From: Fluoribacter dumoffii NY 23
GTDB lineage: Bacteria; Pseudomonadota; Gammaproteobacteria; Legionellales; Legionellaceae
Direction: 5' to 3'
Length of the DNA: 64,000 bases
Assembly: GCF_000236165.1 (NCBI RefSeq)
Contig: NZ_CM001373.1
Location: forward strand, 1,440,777-1,504,776
In this document: in pieces, positions 37,378 through 47,565 of the stretch
How positions within the stretch are numbered: position 1 is the stretch's first letter
How the letters are laid out: each line of letters opens with the position of its first letter
Translations under genes and position numbers: made by a program
Notes under the pieces: generated by a model
What the model was told of the DNA's origin: nothing
Seen by the model: only the letters and a program-made list of their open reading frames with translations
Databases searched by the model: none

Positions 37378-39372
37378 ATGGCAGCTTCAAAACAACCTAA
37401 AGACTCGAACCCTCTGTCACAACCTCAAAAGGAAATAACCCATTTTGTAATATTTGGTGATAGCCTTTCTGATGGAAAAAATATGGGTGAAAAGGCTTCT
37501 TTCCTGGGGCCGCTGGCGAAAAAATTATGGCTAAAAATCACCGGCCTAAATAATTCACCTAAAGAACGGTTCACTAATGGTTATACTTGGGCTGACTCCC
37601 TGAAATCAACTCTCGTCAGTAAATTCCTTAACGACGAGCAATTAAAAAAAGACCCCTTTGGGAAGTTTAATTTAAATAATGCTGACATAAGCGATGATGT
37701 TATTTCTCATCCATCCGGAAAACATTACTCCAGAGATGCATTAAAAGCCGAAATAAGAAAAGTAAGGAGAAAAAAACGCGTAGACGCCAGAGAAGAGGGC
37801 CATCTATTTACAACCGACAAAGAGAACACGATTGGGAAACCGGTAACTGCCCGGGATAATGCTGATATAGCTGATATCGCTCTTGCTCATAGTCATAAAC
37901 CGAAGGCCGAACGTACTCAACTTCAAAAAAGAATAGGGATTCTAAAAGGAGCGGCGCTTCAAGGATCTTCTGATGATATCTCTGACCAATTAATAACAGA
38001 TAAGCGCTATCAGGAATACGTTCAAGAATATTATTCCCTCGATAATGGACGGGTAGCTCAATATAATGGGCAGAATTTTTTTAGAAACTACAGCCAGGGT
38101 GGTTCAACATCTTATGATTACAGCTGGAAAGCTATTTTCCTTTCGCTTTTTTCCCCCTTACAAGCAATTAAGTTATTCTTTACTCGCCTAATGGTATCTA
38201 ACGTATCCAAGCAAGTAGAGCAATACCTTGAAGATTGTGAAAAAGAGGAAATATCACCAGAACAAATGGAGAAAACGCTTATCACTGTATTTTCAGGTGC
38301 AAATGATTTAATTACCGTTAATTCAGAGCCCACAGAGGAAGCAGCAGAATTGGCTGCCCAAAGTAATATAGATAATATTGAGAAATTAATTAAGCAGGGC
38401 TATAGCAATTTTGTTTTATGTAATCTACCTGATTTATCATTGACTCCACGCTATCAACGTAAGTCTGATGATGAGCGTAACACTGCTAAAAGAATATCAA
38501 ACCTATACAATCAAAAATTAAATGACAAACTGCAATTCTTAAAAGAAAGATATCCTGGTTGTTCGTTGGAACTTTTTGATATCAGCAGCGTCTTTACCAA
38601 AATTTATGAAGATGTGGATACAAAGGGTGAAAATTCAGAGTACCACGAATATTTTGACAAAAAGGAACTAAGACAACCTTATCTGGATTATGCGAAAGAA
38701 CATAATATAAAGGTAACCCCAGGCGGAGTTGCTCCGGGTTACAAACACATGTTTTGGGATGATGTTCATCCAACTGCGACGATGCATGCATTACTGATGT
38801 CGGAATTTTACAAAAGCCAGCAAGGCCTGGCGAAATTTAGAGTAACAGCACCAGCAGAACTCAGTGAAGAACATTTATGTAAAATCTTTAATCGCAAATA
38901 CCATGAAAAACTAAAAGAGTATTCATTGGGGTCTTTAAGTCTTTATGACGAGCTTCCCATAGATTATAACGTATCGCAAAAAGCCTTAATTTCTATTTTA
39001 CGTTATGCGCTCGATGAGCAAAACGAGGACTGTGATTGTCTGCGTGAAGCAATGAGCGATTTAGGATGGTGGGTGAATGATAAACCTAATATGAGCATTC
39101 CGGCCCTAGCAGATGCTATGTGGGTATTGAATCCTGGTTATGCACAAAAATTGGAAGCGCAATTAGATCCTCATTTAGCAGAACCTAACTCGCATAAGAT
39201 GATGCTTGGAGCCCTGGGTGGAGAAATTGTTGGGCAAAAACCTCAGCCTAAAAGAGTTCATCCACAACTGGATCCTGTAGTCGAGGAAAGATTGAAAAAA
39301 ATCATACATACGGATTCAAATTTAAAACATGAGCCCTCAACACCACCGATTATTAATCCTCTGACTATATAA
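37378..39372 (+). CDS. GDSL/SGNH hydrolase, candidate Dot/Icm effector
   Basis: A 664-residue esterase or acyltransferase-like protein with no signal peptide. The SGNH blocks are complete: nucleophile Ser29 in VIFGDSLSDGKN, the Gly block in NYSQGGSTSYDY, Asn309 in FSGANDLIT and the Asp461-X-X-His464 pair in FWDDVHPTATMH. RFTNGYTWAD after block I is typical of the PlaA/thermolabile-hemolysin branch. A charged insertion (about residues 110-215) splits the catalytic domain and a helical tail of about 170 residues follows it. Lack of an export signal plus a PmrA-type promoter suggests injection by the type IVB system and action on host lipids; that is inference. The ribosome site is weak. Confidence 0.82.
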   Translation: MAASKQPKDSNPLSQPQKEITHFVIFGDSLSDGKNMGEKASFLGPLAKKLWLKITGLNNSPKERFTNGYTWADSLKSTLVSKFLNDEQLKKDPFGKFNLNNADISDDVISHPSGKHYSRDALKAEIRKVRRKKRVDAREEGHLFTTDKENTIGKPVTARDNADIADIALAHSHKPKAERTQLQKRIGILKGAALQGSSDDISDQLITDKRYQEYVQEYYSLDNGRVAQYNGQNFFRNYSQGGSTSYDYSWKAIFLSLFSPLQAIKLFFTRLMVSNVSKQVEQYLEDCEKEEISPEQMEKTLITVFSGANDLITVNSEPTEEAAELAAQSNIDNIEKLIKQGYSNFVLCNLPDLSLTPRYQRKSDDERNTAKRISNLYNQKLNDKLQFLKERYPGCSLELFDISSVFTKIYEDVDTKGENSEYHEYFDKKELRQPYLDYAKEHNIKVTPGGVAPGYKHMFWDDVHPTATMHALLMSEFYKSQQGLAKFRVTAPAELSEEHLCKIFNRKYHEKLKEYSLGSLSLYDELPIDYNVSQKALISILRYALDEQNEDCDCLREAMSDLGWWVNDKPNMSIPALADAMWVLNPGYAQKLEAQLDPHLAEPNSHKMMLGALGGEIVGQKPQPKRVHPQLDPVVEERLKKIIHTDSNLKHEPSTPPIINPLTI

Positions 39373-39385
39373 ATGTTATGACCTC

Positions 39386-39407
39386 CGGAGGGTTCGTTAG
39401 CCCTCCG
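39386..39407. terminator. GC-rich hairpin between convergent genes
   Basis: CGGAGGG at 39386-39392 pairs with CCCTCCG at 39401-39407 around an 8-base loop, 13 bases after the GDSL stop codon. No T-run. A 9-base direct repeat TATCCTGCT (39420 and 39440) follows. Confidence 0.45.
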
Positions 39408-39565
39408 TCACCGCTCCTCTATCCTGCTGTAGGGGCGTTTATCCTGCTATATGAGATCTGGAGAAATAGTTCAATCTTTCTTATGAACAACATCCGGGCA
39501 GTTTCATTTTTTATCTTTTTTATTTGAATAAGTTTTCATGTTTTGCTTTACTCGGGCAACTTCAA

Positions 39566-40522
39566 TCATGCATGGAGTTTCACTTCCTGCGCACCCGATT
39601 CAGTAGTTTTATCTTTTATAAAAGATTGTTGGGTAACAAAACAAAAGCCACCCCGACTTTCCTTGGAGAACCCCGCAATACTATGGGATAAGGAGTCGTT
39701 ATCCTTTAAGGTATTGAGCAATTTTAAATGCAGCTTGGGAAGGCCAACACTCAGCATACACTGATCATTATCCAGAGGTTTCAGTGAAATGAACTGCGAC
39801 ATTTTTACTTTATTCCCTGAAGGATCAAGCCAACCAGCAACAGCGGCACTGCTTGCATCCTTTTCTTTGAGATTTGCAGAGTAAAACCCATTGTCATCAT
39901 TTAAACGGCAAAAGGTGGTATTTATTTCATGGGAATCTTTTTGACCATTATTTAATACCAGTTTGCCAAACCAGGCTTTATTTCCTGTAACAAACTGCTC
40001 TTTATCATCAATACGCACATGACCATTAAGCTGGCTTGTTTGTAATACCTGAAATTTTATTCCTGGCCGCAAAACCAGGTTTTCATTGTTGTTGTTTGCT
40101 TGCTTTAACATGTCTACTTTAAAATTAAATCCTTTTTTATCCGCCGTCTTCACCCCAAAAATCCAGCTGTCATTAATAGGGTTATAACGGATAAAAGAAT
40201 AACCAATTTGCCAGTCAAGCGGAGTTGGTTGTTCTATCTTTTCTTTATTTTCGTAAAAGAACACCAATTTATTTGTTTCTTCATCAATCAAAGCTGCTTT
40301 AGTATGAAAGTCTGCACCCTGACGCTGCATTTCAAAAAAATATCCATATTTGTCACCACTCTCATTTGTTACCATACCGGTAAAAGTCCAACTTCCTACA
40401 GTGGAGTCTATGGATTGTACCTGTACCGGTTGCTGCGCTATTGATTTTATTTCAGCTGCAGACACTCCTGTACTTATGTGGAATACGAATAAGAATAAAA
40501 AACAGCGAATCCAAGCAAACAT
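39566..40522 (-). CDS. Exported hypothetical protein, possibly AttH/CrtC lipocalin-like (318 aa)
   Basis: The start at 40522 lies two bases after the lpxK stop, so it belongs to the msbA-lpxK unit; longer starts would run back into lpxK. MFAWIRCFLFLFVFHISTG, then VSAAEI, is a signal peptide. The mature protein is beta-rich. GSWTFTGMVTNESGDKYGYF and LNGHVRIDDKEQFVTGNKAW loosely resemble the two halves of the AttH/carotenoid-hydratase lipocalin-like family (an aromatic Gly-Tyr-Phe block, then Gly-His and a Trp). I hold this weakly. Its place behind the lipid A flippase and kinase hints at envelope lipid work. Periplasmic or outer-membrane location expected. Confidence 0.6.
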   Translation of the reverse strand: MFAWIRCFLFLFVFHISTGVSAAEIKSIAQQPVQVQSIDSTVGSWTFTGMVTNESGDKYGYFFEMQRQGADFHTKAALIDEETNKLVFFYENKEKIEQPTPLDWQIGYSFIRYNPINDSWIFGVKTADKKGFNFKVDMLKQANNNNENLVLRPGIKFQVLQTSQLNGHVRIDDKEQFVTGNKAWFGKLVLNNGQKDSHEINTTFCRLNDDNGFYSANLKEKDASSAAVAGWLDPSGNKVKMSQFISLKPLDNDQCMLSVGLPKLHLKLLNTLKDNDSLSHSIAGFSKESRGGFCFVTQQSFIKDKTTESGAQEVKLHA

Positions 40523-40524
40523 AA

Positions 40525-41496
40525 TCAGCAATAACCTTTTAACTGTTGATGTAACCACAATGCGTCCCAAAATGCATCATCCAATACAGCGTCTACGGGT
40601 AAATAATGCATCATGTCCGAGCTAAACGATCGGCACTTCACTGCATCTTTTTCCGTCATAATAATAAGTGATTTGCAATAATTCAAATCTTCTGGCTTAA
40701 ACTGATAATGATCAGGATAAGAACACGAGTCGAATTCTATCCCTAATTGCAGCAAAGTGGAATAAAAACGTTGAGGATTACCAATTGCAGCAATAGCTTC
40801 CCATTTTCCATTTAAGGCATGCGGATCAATTTCTTCATCGGTACTTAATTTTTTAATTTTCCCCGGTTTTAGTACCATGGAGTAGGCATTCTTCCATTCA
40901 CCTTCATTGACAACTATAAAATCAACTTCTTCCAAACGCCTGACCGATTCTCTTAAGGGTCCTGCAGGCAAACACAGGCCATTACCCACTCCTCGTGTTC
41001 CATCCACGACAGCAATTTCAATAGCCCGTCCCATGCGATAATGTTGTAGCCCATCATCGCTAATAATAATTTGGCTTTGATGTTTTTCTATAAGATAACG
41101 TACTGCCTCCGGTCGTCTTGGGGCGATCACCACCGGACATTTTGTTTTTTGTGCTAACAGCAATGGTTCATCCCCAACCTTCAGCGGGGGGTCATTAACC
41201 TGTACCTCATAAGGAAAATTTTTCGTTTTTGCACCATAACCGCGGCTTACTATACCAACCCGTAATCCTTTTTGTTTTAGTCTTTTGGCTAACTCAATAA
41301 CTAAAGGGGTTTTGCCTACTCCTCCTACCGTTATATTTCCAACAACAATAATGGGAACTGGACTTTCTACCTGTAGGAATCGCTCCAATAGATAACGCCT
41401 TGCGGAGGTTAAAGCAGAATATCCCCAGGACAATGGCCGCAATACCCATTGCAGCGGATGCTCACCATACCATATTTTATCCAGGGATAACGCCAT
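40525..41496 (-). CDS. lpxK: Tetraacyldisaccharide 4'-kinase LpxK
   Basis: Phosphorylates the 4'-position of the lipid A disaccharide at the inner membrane. The 323-residue protein has the short N-terminal membrane-associated helix ([20 protein letters not shown]), Walker A VGGVGKTP near residue 60, [19 protein letters not shown] and the catalytic [22 protein letters not shown] is also conserved. The start overlaps the msbA stop by one base (TAATG). Length normal. Confidence 0.96.
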   Translation of the reverse strand: MALSLDKIWYGEHPLQWVLRPLSWGYSALTSARRYLLERFLQVESPVPIIVVGNITVGGVGKTPLVIELAKRLKQKGLRVGIVSRGYGAKTKNFPYEVQVNDPPLKVGDEPLLLAQKTKCPVVIAPRRPEAVRYLIEKHQSQIIISDDGLQHYRMGRAIEIAVVDGTRGVGNGLCLPAGPLRESVRRLEEVDFIVVNEGEWKNAYSMVLKPGKIKKLSTDEEIDPHALNGKWEAIAAIGNPQRFYSTLLQLGIEFDSCSYPDHYQFKPEDLNYCKSLIIMTEKDAVKCRSFSSDMMHYLPVDAVLDDAFWDALWLHQQLKGYC

Positions 41497-43262
41497 TAGA
41501 TTATTGCTTCCTCATACATAGTGCCTGGGCTTTGAATTCCCTGAAGTTGAGCATAATAGCCTTGTAAATCAAGCAACTCATGATGAGTTCCTTGTTCGAC
41601 GATGCATCCATGTTGCATGACGATAATTTTGTCCGCATGTTTAATAGTCGATAAACGATGCGCAATGACCAAGGTGGTGCGGTTTTTCATCACCTCTTCC
41701 AAGGCAATTTGGATGTAGCGTTCTGACTCACTATCCAAAGCCGAGGTGGCTTCATCAAGAATTAAAATAGGTGCATCTTTCAATATAGCTCGTGCAATCG
41801 CTATTCGTTGTCGCTGCCCCCCCGAAAGTAATACACCATTTTCCCCTACACGGGTGTCATAACCCTCCGGCAAGCGACTGATAAATTCATCAGCAAAAGC
41901 CATTTTAGCTGCATGTATGATTTGTTGACGAGTAATATCGGAACGGCCATATGCAATATTATTTGCCAATGTATCGTTAAAAAGTGTTACGTTTTGACTT
42001 ACCAAAGCCATTTGTTCCCGCAGACTGGATAAGCTTATTTGATTAATCGGAATGTTATCTAAAGTGATAACACCTTGCGTCACTTCATAGAAACGGGGTA
42101 ATAAACTGGCTATAGTAGTTTTACCACTACCTGAATGGCCTACAAGTGCAACTGTTTTTCCGGCCTCTACAGAAAAACTGACATCATGTAATACATTAGC
42201 GCCTTTTCTGTATGCATAAGAAACGTTTTTAAACTCAAGATCGCCGCGAGCTCTTTGTGGTAACACCTTACCTTGTTCTTGTTCTATGGGCATATCCAAC
42301 ATGTTGAACACGCTTTCTGCACCAGCCAATCCTTTCTGTATTACCGCATTCAATGTTGTTAGCGTTTTCATTGGTTTAATCAACTGTATCATCGCAGCAA
42401 TAATTGCTAAAAAAGAACCTGCTGAAATAATCACTACCGTAGACAATTGAATCGCAGCGGCAATTATTGCGGCAATCCCTATTGCAATAACTATCTGTAC
42501 ACCAGATACATTAAGTGCCTTACTTGCAGCAACTTTCATGTCATTTTGACGCGAATGCTCTATGGCCTGACTAAATTTTCCAGATTCATAAGCAGTGCCC
42601 CCGAAAATACGTACTACTTTGTATCCTTCAATTGCTTCACTGGCAATTTCAGTCACCTCGCCCATAGTTTTTTGGACTTTATGACTGATTCGTCGTACGC
42701 GTTTATTTGTAAAATTCACAATAAAACCGACAAAAGGGATTGTTAACAAGAACATCAGGGATAATTGCCAGCAAATCACCATCATTACAGTGAGGAAACC
42801 TATAATTAAACAGACGTTTTGAACAATATCGGTTAAGGCATCCGCACTAACCTGGGCTACCTGCTCTACGTCATAAAGAATTTTAGAAAGCATTTGTCCT
42901 GAGGTTGCCTCATCATAAAAATCCGCAGGTAAACGAAGAATATGGTTAAATACCTTTTCCCTTAATACCTTGACCACGGAACGCGCAACCCAGGTCATAC
43001 AATAACTGCCTAACGAACTGACAAGCCCTCTCAAGGTAATCCCTATTAAAACGATATAAGGAATTTTCTTGATAAATTCCATATCAACATTGATAAAGCT
43101 TTTATCAAAAAAAGGGCGCATCATGTAGGTAAAACCCGCATCAATCAAGGAATATAAAATGTTGGCAAAAATGCCTAACGCCAGGATGGGCCAAAACGGT
43201 TTTACATAGGCTAACAAACGCTTGTATAAAATGCTGGTCTTAACAGAGAGTTGCTTTTTCAT
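41496..43262 (-). CDS. msbA: Lipid A export ATP-binding/permease protein MsbA
   Basis: Homodimeric ABC flippase that moves the lipid A core across the inner membrane. The 588-residue half-transporter has six membrane segments in residues 20-310 and a nucleotide-binding domain with Walker [10 protein letters not shown], signature [15 protein letters not shown], Walker [16 protein letters not shown] and the His switch VIAHRLSTI. First gene of msbA-lpxK plus the exported protein. The pairing with lpxK is standard in gammaproteobacteria and supports MsbA over other half-size exporters. Confidence 0.95.
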   Translation of the reverse strand: MKKQLSVKTSILYKRLLAYVKPFWPILALGIFANILYSLIDAGFTYMMRPFFDKSFINVDMEFIKKIPYIVLIGITLRGLVSSLGSYCMTWVARSVVKVLREKVFNHILRLPADFYDEATSGQMLSKILYDVEQVAQVSADALTDIVQNVCLIIGFLTVMMVICWQLSLMFLLTIPFVGFIVNFTNKRVRRISHKVQKTMGEVTEIASEAIEGYKVVRIFGGTAYESGKFSQAIEHSRQNDMKVAASKALNVSGVQIVIAIGIAAIIAAAIQLSTVVIISAGSFLAIIAAMIQLIKPMKTLTTLNAVIQKGLAGAESVFNMLDMPIEQEQGKVLPQRARGDLEFKNVSYAYRKGANVLHDVSFSVEAGKTVALVGHSGSGKTTIASLLPRFYEVTQGVITLDNIPINQISLSSLREQMALVSQNVTLFNDTLANNIAYGRSDITRQQIIHAAKMAFADEFISRLPEGYDTRVGENGVLLSGGQRQRIAIARAILKDAPILILDEATSALDSESERYIQIALEEVMKNRTTLVIAHRLSTIKHADKIIVMQHGCIVEQGTHHELLDLQGYYAQLQGIQSPGTMYEEAII

Positions 43263-43407
43263 GACGCGAGTGATTCAATTGAAAAATGGGTTATTGTAAC
43301 TGTTATTACCTGGAAGTGCTAATTTTCCTTAAATAAGGGACGGGACCGGTTTTAGTACTTCGAATAATTAGTTAGCAGACTTTAAACAACAGAGGCATCG
43401 TTTGATG

Positions 43408-44190
43408 TCATTCCCGAGTCATTTTGATTCGCGTATAGGCACAATGAAAACCGATTTTCTGCACATTACAGTCTGAAATACTGCCGGGTTCAGTTGTAAC
43501 CGTTGCCCAAGACAACCCTGCTTGTTTTGCATGATTTAATCGCGCGTTTAATAATTTTTTTTGTAACCCCTTCCCCCGATAGCCAGGCAAAGTACTGGTA
43601 ACCCCCAAATCACAAAAATTACCATGCATGGCAATTGTAGCCCCCGCTATAATCGCCTCATTATCGTAAACGGCATAAGCAGCTACCCCTTTAGATTGGG
43701 CATAGCGAAAAAATTGGTCTTCTGCTTCAGGGGCATCAAAGCCTAAAGCTACAATTTGCGCCCACTTTCTCCTTTCCTCAGCCTGAATCATTCTGATGGT
43801 TAACGCCTCTTCGCTACACTCAACCGGATGATAGGACTTTAAATCCAGTATGGAGACATTGTTTAATTCACTGATACAGTACCCGCGTTGGCTTAAAAAA
43901 ACGGTGAGCTCATTCCCAACAAATGGGCACAGTTCGATATCTACACGGTTATGATGCAAATTTTTATAAAAATGTTCTATCCGCTCAATTTCAGGGAGAA
44001 AATTTTTTGGATCTGTAGCAAATCCCCATCCAACTACCTGCGATAAATAGGAATCAAACCCGGAAAAACAGGCAGCCCCTCCATTAATTTCCAGGATCTT
44101 ACCTTCGGAATACTGGCGGGTCACTTCTATATGGGTTTGTTTGATGCATGACTCCATTCGAGCCGCCAACTCTTTAGTAACATGCTTCAT
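43408..44190 (-). CDS. GNAT family N-acetyltransferase
   Basis: A 260-residue protein with a C-terminal GNAT domain: the acetyl-CoA motif A is LGVTSTLPGYRGKGLQKKLL, followed by HAKQAGLSWATVTTEPGS. The N-terminal 120 residues (GFDSYLSQVVGWGF, ending at YHPVECSEEALTIRM) are a degenerate second GNAT half, as in two-domain family members. The ATG follows the pyrD stop TAG directly, so the two are co-translated. Substrate unknown; the arrangement gives no clear metabolic link to pyrimidine synthesis. Confidence 0.85.
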   Translation of the reverse strand: MKHVTKELAARMESCIKQTHIEVTRQYSEGKILEINGGAACFSGFDSYLSQVVGWGFATDPKNFLPEIERIEHFYKNLHHNRVDIELCPFVGNELTVFLSQRGYCISELNNVSILDLKSYHPVECSEEALTIRMIQAEERRKWAQIVALGFDAPEAEDQFFRYAQSKGVAAYAVYDNEAIIAGATIAMHGNFCDLGVTSTLPGYRGKGLQKKLLNARLNHAKQAGLSWATVTTEPGSISDCNVQKIGFHCAYTRIKMTRE

Positions 44191-45183
44191 CTATAATCCT
44201 TGCACTAACTCATGAACAAGGCCCGGGCCTTTATAAATTAAACCGGTGTACACCTGGATTAATGAAGCACCCGCATCCAATTTAGCCTGAGCACTGACGC
44301 ATCCATCAATACCCCCTACCCCAATTAAGGTTACCTCATCACCAACATACTGTTTTAGCAAGCGCAAGCATTGAGTCGACAACTCCAGTAACGGTTTACC
44401 GCTTAGCCCTCCCGTTTCCATCGCATTAGGTAAATGAGTCACTCCTGGACGGGAGCATGTGGTATTGGTGGCTATAATTCCCTCAATGCCGTAGTTTAAA
44501 ATTACTTCCGTCATTTGTTTTAAGGTTTCAGGGTCTTCATCAGGCGATATTTTTACTACTAAAGGCACATGGCGTTGGGATTTGTCGGATAATCTGATTT
44601 GTTCTTCCTGTATTTGCGACAATAAACCGGCAAAGTATTCTTTTTGCTGGAGTTGGCGCAAATCGGGTGTATTCGGTGAGGAAATATTGATGGTTACATA
44701 GGAGGCATGTTCATATACTTTGCGCAAGCAATGCATGTAATCCCCAGCAGCCTGATCTAACGGAGTATCTTTATTTTTACCAATATTGATGCCAAGAATC
44801 CCTTTGTAGCGTGCTTTTTTTACATTCTCCACCAATGCATCAACTCCTTGATTATTAAATCCCATTCGATTGATAATCGCCTGTGCATCCGGCAAGCGAA
44901 ATAACCGCGGTTTAGGATTACCGCTTTGGGGTCTTGGGGTAACTGTTCCTAATTCAATAAAGGAAAAACCTAGTTTGGCCAGAGCATCCAAATGTTCCCC
45001 ATTTTTATCCAAACCTGCTGCCAAACCCACCACATTCGGAAAATTCAGGCCTAAAGCTTTTACTGGTTTTGCGAGGTTTTTTTTGAAAAGGAAATCCGGG
45101 ACATAATGTAAAGCGGATAAACTAAAAGAATGGGCGGTTTCTGGATCCATTCTAAAAAGTAAAGAACGTAAGATTGAATACAT
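44191..45183 (-). CDS. pyrD: Dihydroorotate dehydrogenase (quinone), class 2
   Basis: Oxidises dihydroorotate to orotate with FMN and passes electrons to membrane quinone. The 330-residue enzyme has the class 2 N-terminal membrane helix region ([19 protein letters not shown]), the FMN-site [12 protein letters not shown], the catalytic serine loop [14 protein letters not shown], and [10 protein letters not shown] and IGVGGIDG near the end. The class 2 N-terminus excludes the soluble type. Followed immediately by the GNAT gene. Confidence 0.96.
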   Translation of the reverse strand: MYSILRSLLFRMDPETAHSFSLSALHYVPDFLFKKNLAKPVKALGLNFPNVVGLAAGLDKNGEHLDALAKLGFSFIELGTVTPRPQSGNPKPRLFRLPDAQAIINRMGFNNQGVDALVENVKKARYKGILGINIGKNKDTPLDQAAGDYMHCLRKVYEHASYVTINISSPNTPDLRQLQQKEYFAGLLSQIQEEQIRLSDKSQRHVPLVVKISPDEDPETLKQMTEVILNYGIEGIIATNTTCSRPGVTHLPNAMETGGLSGKPLLELSTQCLRLLKQYVGDEVTLIGVGGIDGCVSAQAKLDAGASLIQVYTGLIYKGPGLVHELVQGL

Positions 45184-45199
45184 ACAAGAACCTTATAAC

Positions 45200-45267
45200 C
45201 GGGTGAGGCGAAGCATAACCCGGTGGAGTACAGATAAAAGATTCCCGGGTTATGCTTCGCCTACCCG
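45200..45267. repeat. Long inverted repeat with ATGCTTCGC core (REP-like)
   Basis: The left arm 45200-45223 and right arm 45245-45267 are reverse complements, with a single one-base bulge and a 21-base loop. The right arm contains GGGTTATGCTTCGCCTACCC. It fills the gap between pyrD and the methyltransferase gene, both minus strand. The core ATGCTTCGC recurs in the imperfect palindrome at 59359-59431. Confidence 0.85.
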
Positions 45268-45276
45268 AGTAATAAT

Positions 45277-45960
45277 TTATAGATCACACTTCTGAGCCCA
45301 AACGCGTAACATGGCGTTTTCAGCCTTGTGCAAATGATAATCTACTTCTCTAATTTCCACCCCATAACCTTCTTTTTGCAGCTCCAGCAATACCGGGCCC
45401 AGAAATTCTGAGGTCTTCCCTTCCATATCATTTAAGGGAAAGATTCTTACTTCTTTAGCTACTCGGGCTAATTCACGAATTACATTTAAATGAAATTCAA
45501 CGCTTTGATCTTCCAAATCAGCAAATAGATAGTTGGTGCTTAATGCAAAATCAAAGGAGAAATCTGCAAAGGGTAAATGATAATCTGCAGCCCCATAATA
45601 TCGGCCTTCAGCTTTACCTTGCTCGTAATCAGCAAAAAATTTCTTCATTCCGTTGCGTCGATGTTCAAGCAATTGCTCCAACCCCCCGCTGCGGCTGAAA
45701 TCGAACTGGTCTTGTTGCTTGTGCACTTCATCTGCCATTTGTGCAAAAATCATAATTGCCTTGGAGGCCAGGGTATCTTTGTCCAAAACAAATAAAGGAT
45801 CACAGCTTACTGCTTGATGCGCTTCCTTGAATTGTTCGGCGTTTACTGCACTCGGACCACATCCATATTCTAAAATTCTGGAATTCATGTCCTCTTGAGA
45901 CAAATCAAACATTTCACGATACTCATCAACGCTATGTCCCCAGAGTACTAATTTACGCAT
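45277..45960 (-). CDS. SAM-dependent methyltransferase
   Basis: A 227-residue class I methyltransferase. Motif I is RILEYGCGPSAVNAE near residue 28, the acidic end of strand 2 is VSCDPLF, and motif IV lies around LPFADFSFDFALSTNYLF. The cysteine in YGCGPSAV is common in the group. The N-terminus (LWGHSVDEYREMFDLS) looks like a substrate-binding cap. AGGAGA precedes the ATG at 45960. Separated from pyrD by the palindromic repeat. The substrate cannot be inferred. Confidence 0.85.
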   Translation of the reverse strand: MRKLVLWGHSVDEYREMFDLSQEDMNSRILEYGCGPSAVNAEQFKEAHQAVSCDPLFVLDKDTLASKAIMIFAQMADEVHKQQDQFDFSRSGGLEQLLEHRRNGMKKFFADYEQGKAEGRYYGAADYHLPFADFSFDFALSTNYLFADLEDQSVEFHLNVIRELARVAKEVRIFPLNDMEGKTSEFLGPVLLELQKEGYGVEIREVDYHLHKAENAMLRVWAQKCDL

Positions 45961-46392
45961 GAAAGACTCTCCTAAGTAGATAAATCGAAACCGAAACTTA
46001 ACGTTTAATCACGCTGTAAAGAATCGGTGGTTTTCCTTTGGCTTAAGATTAGGCGATTTTTTAAATCAGGTAAAGGTGCATTTTAAAACACTACTTCAGG
46101 CAAATCCGGTACGCTAAATAAACCATCCTGATGGCCCCCTGCTCTAATCATCAAGCACCTGTTTCTCATAAAACATATTGTGGCAAGAATAACTTGCGTT
46201 GATTTATCAAATTATTCCCCAACTGCTTCAATATGAAAAAGATCTGAGAAATTCTATTTGCATCTTTAACTTGATTGGGTATAGTTTAACACATTTGTAA
46301 AAATCAACAGACTACTCATTTATCAGGATACGCTAAAGCATTTAATCAAAATCTTGCATCAGATAAGTAGTTACAACCACAGGAAGTCAGCT
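45961..46392. other. Control region upstream of the liu cluster, no gene seen
   Basis: A 432-base AT-rich gap between divergent genes. TACGCTAAA occurs twice (near 46110 and 46328). A possible -35 TTGATT at 46271 has no convincing -10 partner. No protein-like frame or strong hairpin. It must carry the liuA promoter. Confidence 0.4.
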
Positions 46393-47553
46393 ATGTACAC
46401 AGGACCGAATTATCAACTCGGTGAAACTTACGACATGTTGCGCGACAGTGTTTATCAATTTGCTCGTGCTGAAATTGCTCCTCTCGCTGCCCAAATAGAC
46501 GAAACCAATACCTTCCCCAATCATTTATGGCGCCAATTAGGTAAAATGGGCCTATTGGGTATAACAGTCAGTGAAGAGTATGGCGGTGCGAATATGGGAT
46601 ATCTTGCCCACGCCATTGCAATGGAAGAAATATCAAGGGCATCGGCTTCAATAGGTCTTAGTTACGGAGCCCATTCCAATTTATGCGTAAATCAAATCTA
46701 CTTAAACGGTAATCATTCGCAAAAACAAAAATACCTGCCTAAACTTATTAGTGGAGAATATGTTGGTGCACTGGCTATGAGTGAATCCAATTCGGGATCT
46801 GATGTAGTCAGTATGCAGTTACATGCTCGTCCAGAAGGCAATAAATATATTCTCAACGGCACAAAAATGTGGATCACCAATGGGCCTGATGCCGATGTGC
46901 TCGTAGTTTATGCCAAGACAGACAAACAGGCTGCCAGTAAAGGAATCACTGCCTTTCTAATTGAAAAAGGAATGCCCGGGTTCAAAACAGCTCAAAAACT
47001 CGATAAATTAGGAATGCGCGGCTCAAATACCTGTGAATTGGTGTTTGAACACTGTGAAGTGCCTGCCGATCAGGTTTTGGGAGAGGTAAATCGAGGTGTT
47101 AATGTGTTGATGAGTGGTCTTGATTATGAACGGACCATTCTGGCTGCAGGGCCTGTTGGAATTATGCAGGCTTGTATGGATGTAGTTCTACCCTATGTAC
47201 ATGAACGCAAACAATTTGAGCAACCTATAGGTGAATTCCAGTTCATCCAGGGCAAATTAGCAGATATGTACACTGATCTAAGCGCTTCAAGAGCTTTTCT
47301 ATACGCTATTGCCAGAGCCTGTGATCAAGGTATGGTCAGTCGTAAGGATGCTGCCAGTGTGATTTTATATACAGCTGAAAAAGCAACACAAATGGCATTA
47401 CAGGCTATTCAAATTCTTGGTGGTAATGGGTATATCAATGAATATCCTACAGGACGTTTACTACGTGATGCAAAACTATACGAAATAGGGGCCGGTACTT
47501 CTGAAATCAGAAGAATGCTTATTGGACGAGAACTTTTTAAAGAAACAGCATAA
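46393..47553 (+). CDS. liuA: Isovaleryl-CoA dehydrogenase
   Basis: FAD enzyme oxidising isovaleryl-CoA to 3-methylcrotonyl-CoA in leucine breakdown. The 386-residue acyl-CoA dehydrogenase has [11 protein letters not shown] and [11 protein letters not shown] (flavin and substrate region). The catalytic base is where isovaleryl-CoA dehydrogenases have it: Glu246 in [20 protein letters not shown]. The position used as base in other family members is a glycine ([12 protein letters not shown]). AGGAAG seven bases before the ATG at 46393 sets the start. First gene of the leucine catabolism cluster. Confidence 0.94.
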   Translation: MYTGPNYQLGETYDMLRDSVYQFARAEIAPLAAQIDETNTFPNHLWRQLGKMGLLGITVSEEYGGANMGYLAHAIAMEEISRASASIGLSYGAHSNLCVNQIYLNGNHSQKQKYLPKLISGEYVGALAMSESNSGSDVVSMQLHARPEGNKYILNGTKMWITNGPDADVLVVYAKTDKQAASKGITAFLIEKGMPGFKTAQKLDKLGMRGSNTCELVFEHCEVPADQVLGEVNRGVNVLMSGLDYERTILAAGPVGIMQACMDVVLPYVHERKQFEQPIGEFQFIQGKLADMYTDLSASRAFLYAIARACDQGMVSRKDAASVILYTAEKATQMALQAIQILGGNGYINEYPTGRLLRDAKLYEIGAGTSEIRRMLIGRELFKETA

Positions 47554-47565
47554 GGAAGAATGAAA

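Noticed and set aside
39420-39448. Direct repeat TATCCTGCT twice, considered as CRISPR or attachment site
   Set aside because: Only two 9-base copies, no spacer series, no integrase or tRNA nearby.
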